Of a DNA stretch of 36,379 bases, positions 1 through 9,082 are shown one piece after another. Position numbers and translations under genes: made by a program. Numbering within the stretch: the first letter of the stretch is position 1; every line of letters starts with the position of its first letter. This DNA comes from Clostridiales bacterium (GTDB taxonomy: Bacteria > Bacillota > Clostridia > Peptostreptococcales > Anaerovoracaceae): assembly GCA_012841165.1 (NCBI GenBank), contig DUVF01000006.1:1-36379 (forward strand), in the 5' to 3' direction. The notes below the pieces were generated by a model. That model was not told the DNA's origin. It saw only the letters and a list, made by a program, of their open reading frames with translations, and did not search any database.

Positions 1-3
1 TGT

Positions 4-1494
4 GTTTGAGAGAGGTGTAGTTCTATAAGGTAGTCAAACTATCGTATCAACTTCATAACCCCTATCCGAGTTTGAGAGAGGTGTAGTTCTATAAGGTAGT
101 CAAACATAGGCGGGCGGGGTTGTATCCCTAATATGGTTTGAGAGAGGTGTAGTTCTATAAGGTAGTCAAACTTATAAGGCGATGAAAACTACCCTTGTTC
201 GTTTGAGAGAGGTGTAGTTCTATAAGGTAGTCAAACCCATGGTTGTTCTGGTGCCAGTCGAATCTGGTTTGAGAGAGGTGTAGTTCTATAAGGTAGTCAA
301 ACAATCACTATGCCTGATCCAACCTTTACCACGTTTGAGAGAGGTGTAGTTCTATAAGGTAGTCAAACGGTTCATTCGGTGACATGGCGGCAATTGTTGT
401 TTGAGAGAGGTGTAGTTCTATAAGGTAGTCAAACCAACTTTCTGGTTTTGACCCCAGCTTGATGGTTTGAGAGAGGTGTAGTTCTATAAGGTAGTCAAAC
501 CCATAACCAGCCGGAGTTTCGGAATCGTCAGTTTGAGAGAGGTGTAGTTCTATAAGGTAGTCAAACAAAAGTCATATATAAGTATGTATAGAGTGCGTTT
601 GAGAGAGGTGTAGTTCTATAAGGTAGTCAAACTAGACATAGAGTAATAAAACGACGGCTTATTGTTTGAGAGAGGTGTAGTTCTATAAGGTAGTCAAACC
701 GCTGAGTCTTCGTTAAGACTACGAACATAGTTTGAGAGAGGTGTAGTTCTATAAGGTAGTCAAACCCAACTGTGTTGACCGTTGCACCTGTAATGTGTTT
801 GAGAGAGGTGTAGTTCTATAAGGTAGTCAAACGACACTGTTATCGACGAGTATTCGCCGGAAGTTTGAGAGAGGTGTAGTTCTATAAGGTAGTCAAACCG
901 TAAACATGATCGGTTCGCTCCTGGCCGGGTTTGAGAGAGGTGTAGTTCTATAAGGTAGTCAAACCGGAGACACGAAGGGAGCCAAGGACGAATAGTTTGA
1001 GAGAGGTGTAGTTCTATAAGGTAGTCAAACAATGCCGCCGCGATACTCAACCTTAAACGCGTTTGAGAGAGGTGTAGTTCTATAAGGTAGTCAAACCACA
1101 CCAAAAACCAAGGGCCCGAACGGAGAGTTTGAGAGAGGTGTAGTTCTATAAGGTAGTCAAACAAGGACAGAATCATCCGCTGCATCCGGACCTCGTTTGA
1201 GAGAGGTGTAGTTCTATAAGGTAGTCAAACCGCATGCATAGATGTTTGCTGCTGTGTTCGGTTTGAGAGAGGTGTAGTTCTATAAGGTAGTCAAACTCCT
1301 TTGAGTGCGAATATTCGCTTTCCTCGGTTTGAGAGAGGTGTAGTTCTATAAGGTAGTCAAACGCCCGGCTCGATTACTGGCCACGCCTGCTGGTTTGAGA
1401 GAGGTGTAGTTCTATAAGGTAGTCAAACTAACATCTGGGATGAAGACGACCCGGACATGTTTGAGAGAGGTGTAGTTCTATAAGGTAGTCAAAC
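4..1494 (+). CRISPR. CRISPR array, type II-like repeats, 23 repeats and 22 complete spacers (left end cut off)
   Basis: A 36-bp direct repeat (begins GTTTGAGAGAGGTG, ends AAGGTAGTCAAAC) starts at 4, 70, 136, 201, 267, 333, 399, 465, 531, 597, 664, 730, 797, 863, 929, 995, 1061, 1127, 1195, 1261, 1327, 1393 and 1459. By eye all copies are identical, including the last. Spacers are mostly 30 nt (range 29-32) and all differ. The length, the GTTTGAGAG start and the short GTTTGA/TCAAAC terminal inverted repeat fit type II (Cas9) arrays. In those families the strand beginning GTTTGAG is the crRNA strand, so the leader and cas genes should lie left of the window. Bases 1-3 are the end of another spacer, so the array continues leftwards. 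No cas gene or convincing tracrRNA anti-repeat is present in the window. The subtype (II-A or II-C) cannot be settled here. Confidence 0.98.
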
Positions 1495-1801
1495 TTAACC
1501 AGTCTGACCGCACTGTTCATTAGAATCGCTGCAATCGTTATAATCAAGCGGAGGTTAAACCTATGTTACAGTTAAAATCCGCACGAATACGGGATTGTTT
1601 GTGCCGGAAAAGGACAGGCGATTCCGTCTTCTTTCGGGGCATAAGCTATGTAGAAATTAAACCTATGCCTTCCTTTTATTGATACTATACACAATTATGC
1701 GAAAAAGGGCAGCCAAATGGCTGCCCTTTTGATACCCCATATACCCCGAGTCATGCGTTTTTAAGAAAGCGTTTCAGGGCTTCATGCAAATGAAAGTTAT
1801 C
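1495..1801. other. Array trailer and intergenic region without a gene
   Basis: No supportable gene is seen between the last repeat and the stop of the dehydrogenase gene. The stretch holds an 11-bp direct repeat TTAAACCTATG at 1555-1565 and 1657-1667 (102 bp apart). Between the two copies lies a long imperfect hairpin, with arms around TTTGTGCC (from about 1599) and GGGGCATAAG (to about 1647) and an inner GAC-A-GG/CCGTC stem. A strong terminator follows at 1703-1730. The sequence after the last repeat shows no further repeat copy, not even a degenerate one. Confidence 0.6.
1703..1730. terminator. Bidirectional intrinsic terminator
   Basis: A perfect 12-bp stem, AAAAGGGCAGCC (1703-1714) paired with GGCTGCCCTTTT (1719-1730), surrounds an AAAT loop. 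It carries A/T tracts on both sides, so it can terminate the leftward dehydrogenase transcript and any rightward read-through from the CRISPR array. Confidence 0.9.
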
Positions 1802-2779
1802 CTATTTGAAATCTTCTTCCGTGGTGTACATGACCAGACGATCATCGGCCTCGCCGCCTTCCAGCCGCTTAAGGCCATCGCCGACAGCGCTTAACGGAAT
1901 CAACTCCACGCCGATCTTAAGTTTGCCTTCACTGATCAGTTGGATGACATCGGCGATGTCTTCTTTGGTTCCACCCATGGAGCCCTCAAGTCGAACATCG
2001 CGAAGAATGAGTTCCGAGCCATTGACGGGAATTTCGAGGTTATGCATTCCGACCAGAACTACTTTGCCACCTGGTTTCACAGTCTCCATTGCGTCTCTGG
2101 TGGTAATTCCGGCGCCGGCGAAGTCGATTATGACATCCAGTTGATCGTCCTTAAATTCTTTTATGTTCGAAGCGACCTTGAATGCGCCATGTTCCCTGGC
2201 TTTTTGCTGAGCAGCTGCTTTTCTGGTCGCCACATATACTTCGGCGCCTTTGCTGATGGCCACATCCATTCCGACCGTTCCCAGTCCGCCCAGGCCGATA
2301 ATACCGACTTTGACGCCTTTTTTCGCTCCGCCCTTAACCGCCACAGCGTGGTAGGATGTCATTCCGGCGTCGGTAGAGGCTGCTGCCTGGTCGGAAGTTA
2401 CATTATCGGGAACCTTGATAAGCATCGAGGAGTGAGCGGAGGTGATGGTTCCATAACCGCCATCCCGACCATAGCCGGGGCCATATGCTCCATTGTAGGG
2501 CATGGGACAAATTGCGACCCTATCTCCGATTTTCCAGCCTTCAACATTTTTACCCAGTTCAAGAACTTCGCCGGCAATTTCATGCCCTAAAATACAGGGT
2601 ACGGTGATCAAAGCCATCCAGCTCGGATCATGCAGAGCGCCAACATCAGATGAGCACAGGCCCGCATGGTGTACTTTTATCCGCACATAGCCTTCGTCCA
2701 GTGGTTTCAAGTCCTTTTTCACAAAGTTCAAGGGTTCATTTGTGCCGGTAAATTCCCAGCCGCGAGTAAAGTTTGCCAT
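1802..2779 (-). CDS. Zinc-type alcohol dehydrogenase (MDR family)
   Basis: A 325-residue medium-chain dehydrogenase/reductase, probably NAD(P)-dependent oxidation of an alcohol or reduction of an aldehyde or ketone in the cytoplasm; the substrate cannot be told. Catalytic-zinc ligands are visible as C42 (in LCSSD) and H66-E67 (in GHE). The Rossmann motif GLGGLG lies at 162-167. The structural-zinc loop (about residues 91-110), which in classical members carries four Cys, has only C91 and is Gly/Tyr rich, so the structural zinc is probably absent, as in several MDR subfamilies. The start is supported by AAAGGAGG seven bases upstream of the ATG. It is a single-gene unit with its own extended -10 promoter and the strong terminator at 1703-1730. 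Confidence 0.9.
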   Translation of the reverse strand: MANFTRGWEFTGTNEPLNFVKKDLKPLDEGYVRIKVHHAGLCSSDVGALHDPSWMALITVPCILGHEIAGEVLELGKNVEGWKIGDRVAICPMPYNGAYGPGYGRDGGYGTITSAHSSMLIKVPDNVTSDQAAASTDAGMTSYHAVAVKGGAKKGVKVGIIGLGGLGTVGMDVAISKGAEVYVATRKAAAQQKAREHGAFKVASNIKEFKDDQLDVIIDFAGAGITTRDAMETVKPGGKVVLVGMHNLEIPVNGSELILRDVRLEGSMGGTKEDIADVIQLISEGKLKIGVELIPLSAVGDGLKRLEGGEADDRLVMYTTEEDFK

Positions 2780-2814
2780 TTCTGCCTCCTTTAATTAGAG
2801 TTATATTTGATAAT

Positions 2815-2825
2815 ATTATATCATA
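2815..2825 (-). promoter_or_regulatory. Extended -10 promoter of the dehydrogenase gene
   Basis: Read on the minus strand the element is TATGATATAAT: a perfect TATAAT preceded by TG and one base, i.e. an extended -10. No good -35 is seen. The start point would lie near 2808, giving a leader of about 30 nt that contains the AAAGGAGG ribosome binding site. Confidence 0.65.
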
Positions 2826-2853
2826 TTCTAAATGTTAACATATATTTTGTAAT

Positions 2854-4884
2854 TTACAAGGATTGAGAACCCTCCAGTAATTCTGCCAATGCATTCAGCT
2901 CATTCAGCCACAAAGTCGGCGCGATGTCGCCGGGCATGATAAAACCGTCTCGGGGGGACAGATCGACCGTTCCGATCCTGGCGTGGTCGGGCGAGCAGTT
3001 GCGCTTGAATTGCTGCGTAATGAAGCGGCGGTAAAAGTCCGTCAGCCAATGCAGGATTTCCCGTGAGCTGAACTCGCCGCCAAAGGCCTGTGCGGCCACC
3101 CTCAGCATCCGGGTCGGCGACCAGCCGTCGCGCAGGGTGTGATATATGAAGAAATCATGGAGGATATAGGGCCCTATCTTATCCTCTGTTTTTTGTTGGA
3201 TCTGCCCGTCGAGATCGGGAGGCAGGAGCTCTGGCGAGACCGGCGTTTCCAAAATGCTTGTGAGTGTCTGGGTCAATTCTTCGTCGTTCAGGCTGAAAGC
3301 CAGACCAGGGAGCGCTTCTTGTAAGCCGCCGTCGATCAGCCATTGCAGCTGTGCCTGAATAAAGGTTTTCGGGTTTCCGGCGTTCACATTGAACATCGCC
3401 ATGTGGTCACCGTTATAAGTGCTCCAGCCCAGCGCGTTTTCGGACAGATCGCCGGTGCCGATCTGCAGTCCGTTTTCCCGATTGGCCAGATCCATCAGGA
3501 TCTGCGTCCGCTCCCGGGCCTGAGCGTTTTCATAAACAAAGTTGTGGTCGTTTATATCATGTCCAATATCTTTGAAATGCTGGGTGACGGAAGCCTCGAT
3601 TGATATTTCTCGGCAGTCTGTCTCCAGCAGACGCATGAGGGTCAAAGCGTTTTGCCTGGTGTGATCTGTCGTGCCGAAACCGGGCATGGTGACTGCCATC
3701 AGGTCATCAGCCGGCCGGCCGGTCAGCTTTAAAGCTGCGGCAGCCACCAGCAGCGCCAGAGTCGAATCAAGACCGCCGGAAACTCCGATCACGATTTTCT
3801 TTGAACCGGTGCGGGCCAAACGGCCCATCAGACCGTGCACCTGAATAGCGAAGGCTTCCCGGCAGTTCGACCGGCGTTCGCTTTCATTGTCCGGCACAAA
3901 GGGGCGGGTAGGAAAAGTACGCTTGAGCAGAGCGCTGTGCGGCAGCATATAAAGCGGGGACAGGGTGACTGTCGCTCTGCCGTTCGTCTGGCCGCGCTTT
4001 GCCGCCAAAGCGCTTGCGTCTCTGAACAAACTGCTGGTCATGCGCTCGTAAAGCAGGCCGCTGACATCGATATCGCCGTAGGCAATAGTGCTGCCGGCCG
4101 TCAGTGGTTCGGTTTCAGCGATCAATCGCCCTCTTTCGGCTACCAGGCAGTGGCCACTGTAAACGGCTCTGCCGGTCGATTCTTCTGCTCCGGCGGAAGC
4201 AATGCAACAGGCGGTCACGGCAGTTTGGCTGAAGGCCAGACACTGGTTTCTGCGGAAGGCCGGGCTGCCGACTAATTGTTTGAAGGCAGCCGGACAAAGC
4301 GTCAGCAGGCCGCTGGCTTCCGCCGCTGCCGGCAGGAACAGATCCTGCCCGATGCGCAGGCTGAGGCTGACTTCGTTTTCATCGTCTTGAAACAATAAGT
4401 CGCCGAACGGCGCGCGCAAACCGTCAATGCAAAGCTGGTCAACTCCGGTGGGTGCATTAGTTGTGCCGGGAGCGCTTTCTGAGCCGGTCGGGGCAGGATC
4501 AAACCAACGTTCCAGTCCTTCGGCAGCCGGCGCGGCCTGGGGAACGACTCCGAACAAGTGGCCGCCTTTCGCTAAGCCAGCGCAATTATATAGTCTTTGC
4601 CTATGACGCACATAGAAGCCAAACACCAGGGCGGAGGGTATCGAAGCTGTCAGTTCGACTAGCTTGCGCGCAGCCTCCAGCTGAGCCTGATAGAGCTGGT
4701 TCTGCCGGAACAGATCGCCTATGGTCACGCCGGTCAGACATAGTTCCGGCAATACGATCAGACCGGCTTTTTCTTCCGCCGCGGCAAGGATCTTGCGCTC
4801 AGCCTGTTCAAGATTATAGGAAACATCGGCCGGTTTCAGCGTCGGTGAGAGAAGAGCCACTCTGAGAAAACCCTTATCCTGCAT
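2854..4884 (-). CDS. nadE: NAD+ synthetase with degenerate glutaminase domain
   Basis: Two-domain NAD+ synthetase (676 residues): an N-terminal carbon-nitrogen hydrolase fold (about 1-290) and a C-terminal ATP pyrophosphatase domain that amidates deamido-NAD+. The synthetase half is well conserved: PP-loop VSGGLDST near 368-375, the ENAQARERTQ helix, and GTGDLSENALGWST. The hydrolase half keeps the Glu of LPEL (E47), but the usual VVPK motif reads VVPQ (Q116) and the usual EICED nucleophile motif reads RIGQD (G179), so two of the three catalytic residues (Lys, Cys) are missing. I infer an ammonia-dependent enzyme. The start is set at 4884 because AAAGGAGG lies nine bases upstream; an in-frame ATG at 4911 would put that site inside the coding region. 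Confidence 0.93.
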   Translation of the reverse strand: MQDKGFLRVALLSPTLKPADVSYNLEQAERKILAAAEEKAGLIVLPELCLTGVTIGDLFRQNQLYQAQLEAARKLVELTASIPSALVFGFYVRHRQRLYNCAGLAKGGHLFGVVPQAAPAAEGLERWFDPAPTGSESAPGTTNAPTGVDQLCIDGLRAPFGDLLFQDDENEVSLSLRIGQDLFLPAAAEASGLLTLCPAAFKQLVGSPAFRRNQCLAFSQTAVTACCIASAGAEESTGRAVYSGHCLVAERGRLIAETEPLTAGSTIAYGDIDVSGLLYERMTSSLFRDASALAAKRGQTNGRATVTLSPLYMLPHSALLKRTFPTRPFVPDNESERRSNCREAFAIQVHGLMGRLARTGSKKIVIGVSGGLDSTLALLVAAAALKLTGRPADDLMAVTMPGFGTTDHTRQNALTLMRLLETDCREISIEASVTQHFKDIGHDINDHNFVYENAQARERTQILMDLANRENGLQIGTGDLSENALGWSTYNGDHMAMFNVNAGNPKTFIQAQLQWLIDGGLQEALPGLAFSLNDEELTQTLTSILETPVSPELLPPDLDGQIQQKTEDKIGPYILHDFFIYHTLRDGWSPTRMLRVAAQAFGGEFSSREILHWLTDFYRRFITQQFKRNCSPDHARIGTVDLSPRDGFIMPGDIAPTLWLNELNALAELLEGSQSL

Positions 4885-5059
4885 TTGGATGAACCTCCTT
4901 TGGATGAACACCTTTGGCCTTCATGCGTTGGTCTTCATGAATTATAGTCACATAATGTTCATATTGCATTATATCGCATCAGCCGGCAACCGGCAATCGC
5001 CCAGCTGGCTGAGCCGACCAGTTTATCCAACATTTTTCAGCGCCGATCTTCCGACAAAG

Positions 5060-5090
5060 TTGTCCTGCCGATGTCATTTTGGTATATAAT
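5060..5090 (+). promoter_or_regulatory. Probable promoter of the yhaM-recD2-comF unit
   Basis: TTGTCC at 5060-5065 is followed by overlapping -10 candidates: TATATA at 5083-5088 (17-bp spacer) and TATAAT at 5085-5090 (19-bp spacer). The leader would be about 30 nt and contains an AAGGAAGGAAAA ribosome binding region before the ATG at 5126. Confidence 0.55.
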
Positions 5091-5125
5091 AAAAACAATC
5101 ACTTTAAGGAAGGAAAACACCTGAC

Positions 5126-6109
5126 ATGAAAGAATTTTATATCGCCTTTTTAACCACCGGATCAGAGATACAGGACTTTTATCTGGTGAAGTCTATTGCT
5201 GTCCGGGTCGGTTCGAATAAAAAGCAGTACCTTGATCTTCAGGTTGGCGACAAAACCGGCGAAATAAATGGAAAAAAATGGGATATACCAGATACCGAAT
5301 TGCCGGCGCTGAACGAGATCAAAGTCGGCGACATTGTGAAACTGAAAGCGCAGGTTACCGAATGGAACGGTCTCAAACAATTAAGAGTAACCAGGATCAG
5401 GAAGGCGGTGCGGCAGGATGGCGTGGAACTGAGCGATTTTTATCGGACAGCGCCGGAGAAACCGGAAGAGATGTTTGCTTTTCTTGAAGAAACGGTACAG
5501 CGGATGACCGATCCCGAACTGCGGGCGATATCCGATGCTGTTCTCACACGTAACCGCGAAAAGCTTATGTATTACCCGGCGGCCATGAAAAACCATCATG
5601 CGGAAATTGGCGGATTGCTTTACCATATGAAGCGGATGGTGCAGATGGGAGAATACTATTGCAGTGTTTATACCAACCTGAATCGCGATCTGCTGCTGAC
5701 CGGCGTACTAATTCACGATATTGAAAAACTGACAGAGATTGTCTGCGATGAAACAGGGATAGCGAGCAGCTATTCGTTTGAGGGACAACTATTGGGACAT
5801 ATCGTGCTGGGAGTCAAGACGCTGGCTCGTCTGGCTGCCGAGCTTAATATTTCTTCGGAAAAGGCCGTAATGCTGGAACACATGATACTTTCTCACCACT
5901 ACGAGCCGGAATTTGGCAGTCCTAAGAAGCCGCTCTTCCCTGAAGCGGAACTCCTGCACTATTTGGATATCGTTGACGCCAGAATGTATGATATGGCAGA
6001 CGCGTTGATCGGGATCCAGCCGGGAGATTTTTCCGATCGGATCTGGAGATTAGAAAACAGGAGCCTATACAAGGATACATTCAGTGATCGTAAACAAACG
6101 GAAAAATGA
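5126..6109 (+). CDS. yhaM: 3'-5' exoribonuclease YhaM-like (OB fold plus HD domain)
   Basis: A 327-residue protein with an N-terminal OB-fold nucleic-acid-binding part (about 15-95) and a C-terminal metal-dependent HD phosphohydrolase domain. Likely metal ligands are visible: H157-H158 in KNHHAEIGG, H197-D198 in LIHDIEK, a second histidine pair in LSHHYEPE, and the aspartates of LDIVDARMYDM. In B. subtilis YhaM trims RNA 3' ends and can degrade single-stranded DNA. The common HDIGK motif here reads HDIEK; the metal-binding HD pair itself is kept. It is the first gene of a tight unit: the next start lies inside its 3' end. Start ATG with AAGGAAGG upstream. Confidence 0.85.
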   Translation: MKEFYIAFLTTGSEIQDFYLVKSIAVRVGSNKKQYLDLQVGDKTGEINGKKWDIPDTELPALNEIKVGDIVKLKAQVTEWNGLKQLRVTRIRKAVRQDGVELSDFYRTAPEKPEEMFAFLEETVQRMTDPELRAISDAVLTRNREKLMYYPAAMKNHHAEIGGLLYHMKRMVQMGEYYCSVYTNLNRDLLLTGVLIHDIEKLTEIVCDETGIASSYSFEGQLLGHIVLGVKTLARLAAELNISSEKAVMLEHMILSHHYEPEFGSPKKPLFPEAELLHYLDIVDARMYDMADALIGIQPGDFSDRIWRLENRSLYKDTFSDRKQTEK

Positions 6110-8339
6110 AGTAAATATGAGTAGCCAGGTTATTATAGGCAGCGTAAAGGAAATGATTTTCCGGAATCCTGACAGCGGATACACAGTGGCCGAGATCTTA
6201 CCGGATGGAGAAAACGAAACCGTTACAGCGGTCGGCTATTTGCTTCAGGTGGAGTGTGGCCAGTCTGTCAGGCTGACAGGATCATGGAAACAGCATCCGG
6301 TTTATGGAAAGCAGTTTGCGGCCAGTGCCGCCGAGACACTCATGCCTCAAAGTGCCGCGGGCATTGAAGATTTTCTGGCGTCCGGCTTGCTCAAAGGCAT
6401 CGGCCGAAAAACAGCGGCGGCTCTGGTTGCCTACTTTGGCGATAAAACTCTTGAAGTCATAGAAACACAAGCCGAGCGGCTGACCGAAGTTGATGGCATC
6501 GGGCCGGTCAAGGCGGCGGCGATTAGCGAGGCTTTTCAGGCGCATAAAGAATTAGCAGCGGTGATTTTGTATTTCCAACAAAACGATATACCGTCTAATT
6601 ATGCCCTGAAGTTCTATCCTGCCTATGGCGATGAAACGATCGCCCGAATTGAGGAAAATCCCTATCGTCTGATTAAAGAAGTGCAGGGGGTAGGATTCCG
6701 CACGGCAGATCAGATCGCGTCTCGCTTGGGTATGGCAGCCGATTCACCTGAACGTCTGCGCAGTGCGGCTCGCTATCGTCTGTGGGCGTATGTCAACGAA
6801 GGACATGTCTTTGTGCCTGTTCGGGAACTATGTGAAGCCACAGCGCAGATGATCGAACAACCGTCTGAGGAAATCAGAGAGCAATTGGTTGAGCTGGCCT
6901 TTGCCGGCGAGATTCGGATCGAAAATCTGGAGAACCGGCCTGTCGTCTATCCGATGGTCTATTATATTGCCGAGCAGGTGGTCAGCGGCAAACTGGCCGA
7001 CTTGGCCGATGCGCCGCTTGATCCCATCCCTGGAGAACCGGACAGTTTGGTTGAGAGGGCGGCTTCGGATATGGCTCTGACTTTGTCCGAGGATCAACGC
7101 CTGGCTATCCGCACGGCTTTGCTGAACGGCGTGACAGTGATCACCGGCGGTCCCGGCACCGGAAAGACTACGATCATCAATGTGATAATGAAAATCCTCC
7201 AAGAAGCCAGGCTGGAAATAGCCATTTGCGCTCCGACCGGCCGGGCAGCCAAGCGGATCACCGAAACCTGGGGCTACGAAGCAAAGACCGTTCACCGCCT
7301 GCTGGAATACAGCTTTGCCGACTCCGATGAAACGATGTTCTTCGGCAGAAACCGCGATAATCCGCTGGAAGTGGATGCTGTGATCGTCGATGAGGCTTCC
7401 ATGATCGATATACTGTTGATGAAGGGCCTGCTTGAAGCGATACCGGCCGGCGCCCGGCTGATCATCATCGGTGATGCCGATCAGCTGCCTTCGGTCGGAC
7501 CGGGAAATGTTTTGCGCGATATTCTTGAGAGCGAATGGATACCGGCAGTCCATCTGAAAGAGATATTTCGTCAGGCAGGCGAGAGCCTGATTGTGGTGAA
7601 TGCCCACCGCATAAATCGCGGCGAGCATCCTGACTGCAATCAGCCGGATCGAGATTTTTTCCTGCTGCGTCGCCCCACTGAGCGCGACATGCAGTCCTCT
7701 ATCCTCGATCTCTGCCAGCGCCGGCTGCCGGCATACTATGTAGACATTGAGCCATTTCGGGACATTCAGGTCCTGACGCCGGTGCGCAAAGGCCCGATCG
7801 GTGTGCGTGAACTGAACCGTGAATTGCAGGCTTTGTTAAACCCGCCCAAGGCCGGTAAAAATGAGAGAAAAACGGGTGAGCGGATTTTCCGGGAAGGCGA
7901 CAAAGTGATGCAGATCCGCAACAATTACGAGATCGAATGGCGCAAGACAGATGATTTTTCCGAAGGGTGCGGTGTATTCAACGGTGATTTCGGAGTTGTT
8001 CATACGGTGGATAATGAGGGGGGCGAGTTGACAGTTTGCTTTGACGACAACCGCTTTGTCCGCTACGATTCGACTACTTTGGAAGAACTGGAACTCGCCT
8101 ATGCGATTACCGTACATAAAAGCCAGGGCAGCGAATTCCCGGTCGTGGTGATGCCTGTTTCCTGGTTTCCGCCGGTTCTGGCGACTCGCAATCTGCTCTA
8201 TACTGCCGTCACCAGAGCCAAGGAAGCGGTCGTGTTGGTCGGTTCGGAAGATCGCTTGCGCCAGATGGTCGACAACAACCAGACGACCAGGCGCTATTCG
8301 GGCCTGGCGACGCGCTTGAAACGCTTTTTAGAATGCTGA
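6084..8339 (+). CDS. recD2: RecD-like DNA helicase (RecD2/YrrC type)
   Basis: A 751-residue superfamily 1 helicase of the RecD2 type found in bacteria without RecBC, implicated in DNA repair and replication-fork processing. The N-terminal part (to about 330) contains a small OB-like region and helix-hairpin-helix repeats (LLKGIGRKTAAAL, LTEVDGIGPVKAAAI, VQGVGFRTADQIA). Walker A GGPGTGKTT lies near residue 355, Walker B VIVDEAS near 433, and the late SF1 motif AITVHKSQGSEF near the C-terminus. The GTG at 6084 has AAGGA eight bases upstream and would overlap yhaM by 26 nt. The ATG at 6117 (MSSQ...) is an alternative start with a poorer ribosome binding site. The last bases overlap comF, suggesting coupled translation. 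Confidence 0.92.
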   Translation: MIVNKRKNEVNMSSQVIIGSVKEMIFRNPDSGYTVAEILPDGENETVTAVGYLLQVECGQSVRLTGSWKQHPVYGKQFAASAAETLMPQSAAGIEDFLASGLLKGIGRKTAAALVAYFGDKTLEVIETQAERLTEVDGIGPVKAAAISEAFQAHKELAAVILYFQQNDIPSNYALKFYPAYGDETIARIEENPYRLIKEVQGVGFRTADQIASRLGMAADSPERLRSAARYRLWAYVNEGHVFVPVRELCEATAQMIEQPSEEIREQLVELAFAGEIRIENLENRPVVYPMVYYIAEQVVSGKLADLADAPLDPIPGEPDSLVERAASDMALTLSEDQRLAIRTALLNGVTVITGGPGTGKTTIINVIMKILQEARLEIAICAPTGRAAKRITETWGYEAKTVHRLLEYSFADSDETMFFGRNRDNPLEVDAVIVDEASMIDILLMKGLLEAIPAGARLIIIGDADQLPSVGPGNVLRDILESEWIPAVHLKEIFRQAGESLIVVNAHRINRGEHPDCNQPDRDFFLLRRPTERDMQSSILDLCQRRLPAYYVDIEPFRDIQVLTPVRKGPIGVRELNRELQALLNPPKAGKNERKTGERIFREGDKVMQIRNNYEIEWRKTDDFSEGCGVFNGDFGVVHTVDNEGGELTVCFDDNRFVRYDSTTLEELELAYAITVHKSQGSEFPVVVMPVSWFPPVLATRNLLYTAVTRAKEAVVLVGSEDRLRQMVDNNQTTRRYSGLATRLKRFLEC

Positions 8340-9082
8340 GGGAGTTGTTGGGCGAGCTGCTCGAATGGATATATCCTTCAGGCCTCTACTGCTTGCGTTG
8401 CAATAAGCCGATCGATCGTCGACAGCCTTATTCTTTGTGTCCGGACTGCGTTAAGCAGATCAATTGGGCCAACAGCGGAGTTTGTCCCCGGTGCGGGCGT
8501 CTGCTGGACAGATATGCAGGAAAAGAATTCTGTCATGATTGCGCGGCTGGAGAGAAACCTTTTTTGGCGGGCGCTGTGTGTACCGGTTACGGAAGGGTCG
8601 AACGGGAATGGCTGCATAGTTTCAAATACCGGAATCAAGCCTGGTTGAAGGAACCGCTTGGCCAGTTGTTGGCGGAACGAATCGCGGCAGAGAAATGGCC
8701 CCTTAATTGTGTCGTGCCGGTTCCTTTGCATCCGTCCAGGCAGCGCAGCCGCAGCTACAATCAGGCGGCCCTCTTGTCCGCCGTTGTTGCAAGGAGGCTG
8801 GAACTGCCGCATTTTCCGGATGCGTTGTTGCGCATCAAAAAAACCGAGGCGATGAGTCGTTTGTCGGCGGTCGAACGGCGAAGCTGCCTGACAGGAGCCT
8901 TTGGCATTAACCCTCTGCGGGGAACATGTTTACAGCATAAAGCGGTGCTGTTGATAGACGATATCTACACCACCGGATCGACGATGTCGGAATGCACGAA
9001 AGTATTGTTAGGATGTGGAGCGTCGGCGGTCTATGTTGCTGCCTTTGCCGCGGCTGCCGATATTCGGTCGGAAAGCATATAA
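8333..9082 (+). CDS. comF: ComF family phosphoribosyltransferase-like protein
   Basis: A 249-residue ComF protein. The N-terminal third is a zinc-ribbon region with CxxC pairs (CLRC, CPDC, CPRC, CHDC). The C-terminal part is a type I phosphoribosyltransferase fold with the PRPP-binding motif LLIDDIYTTGST near 204-215. ComF helps single-stranded DNA handling during natural transformation in competent bacteria. It overlaps the recD2 stop by 7 nt, forming a nucleic-acid-processing unit with yhaM and recD2. No other competence gene is in the window, so competence is not shown. Confidence 0.92.
   Translation: MLRELLGELLEWIYPSGLYCLRCNKPIDRRQPYSLCPDCVKQINWANSGVCPRCGRLLDRYAGKEFCHDCAAGEKPFLAGAVCTGYGRVEREWLHSFKYRNQAWLKEPLGQLLAERIAAEKWPLNCVVPVPLHPSRQRSRSYNQAALLSAVVARRLELPHFPDALLRIKKTEAMSRLSAVERRSCLTGAFGINPLRGTCLQHKAVLLIDDIYTTGSTMSECTKVLLGCGASAVYVAAFAAAADIRSESI

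Noticed and set aside
326-1185. Long minus-strand reading frames inside the CRISPR array with a repeated 12-residue peptide
   Set aside because: The repeat plus spacer length is usually 66 nt, a multiple of three, so open frames arise as an artefact of the array; there is no ribosome binding site or codon-like structure in the spacers.
1525-1700. tracrRNA beside the array
   Set aside because: UUAAAC can pair with the repeat start, but the flanking bases do not extend the pairing to the body of the repeat on either strand, so I do not call an anti-repeat.
1940-2590. 216-codon plus-strand frame opposite the dehydrogenase gene
   Set aside because: It lies wholly antisense to a clear MDR dehydrogenase, has no family resemblance and no ribosome binding site.
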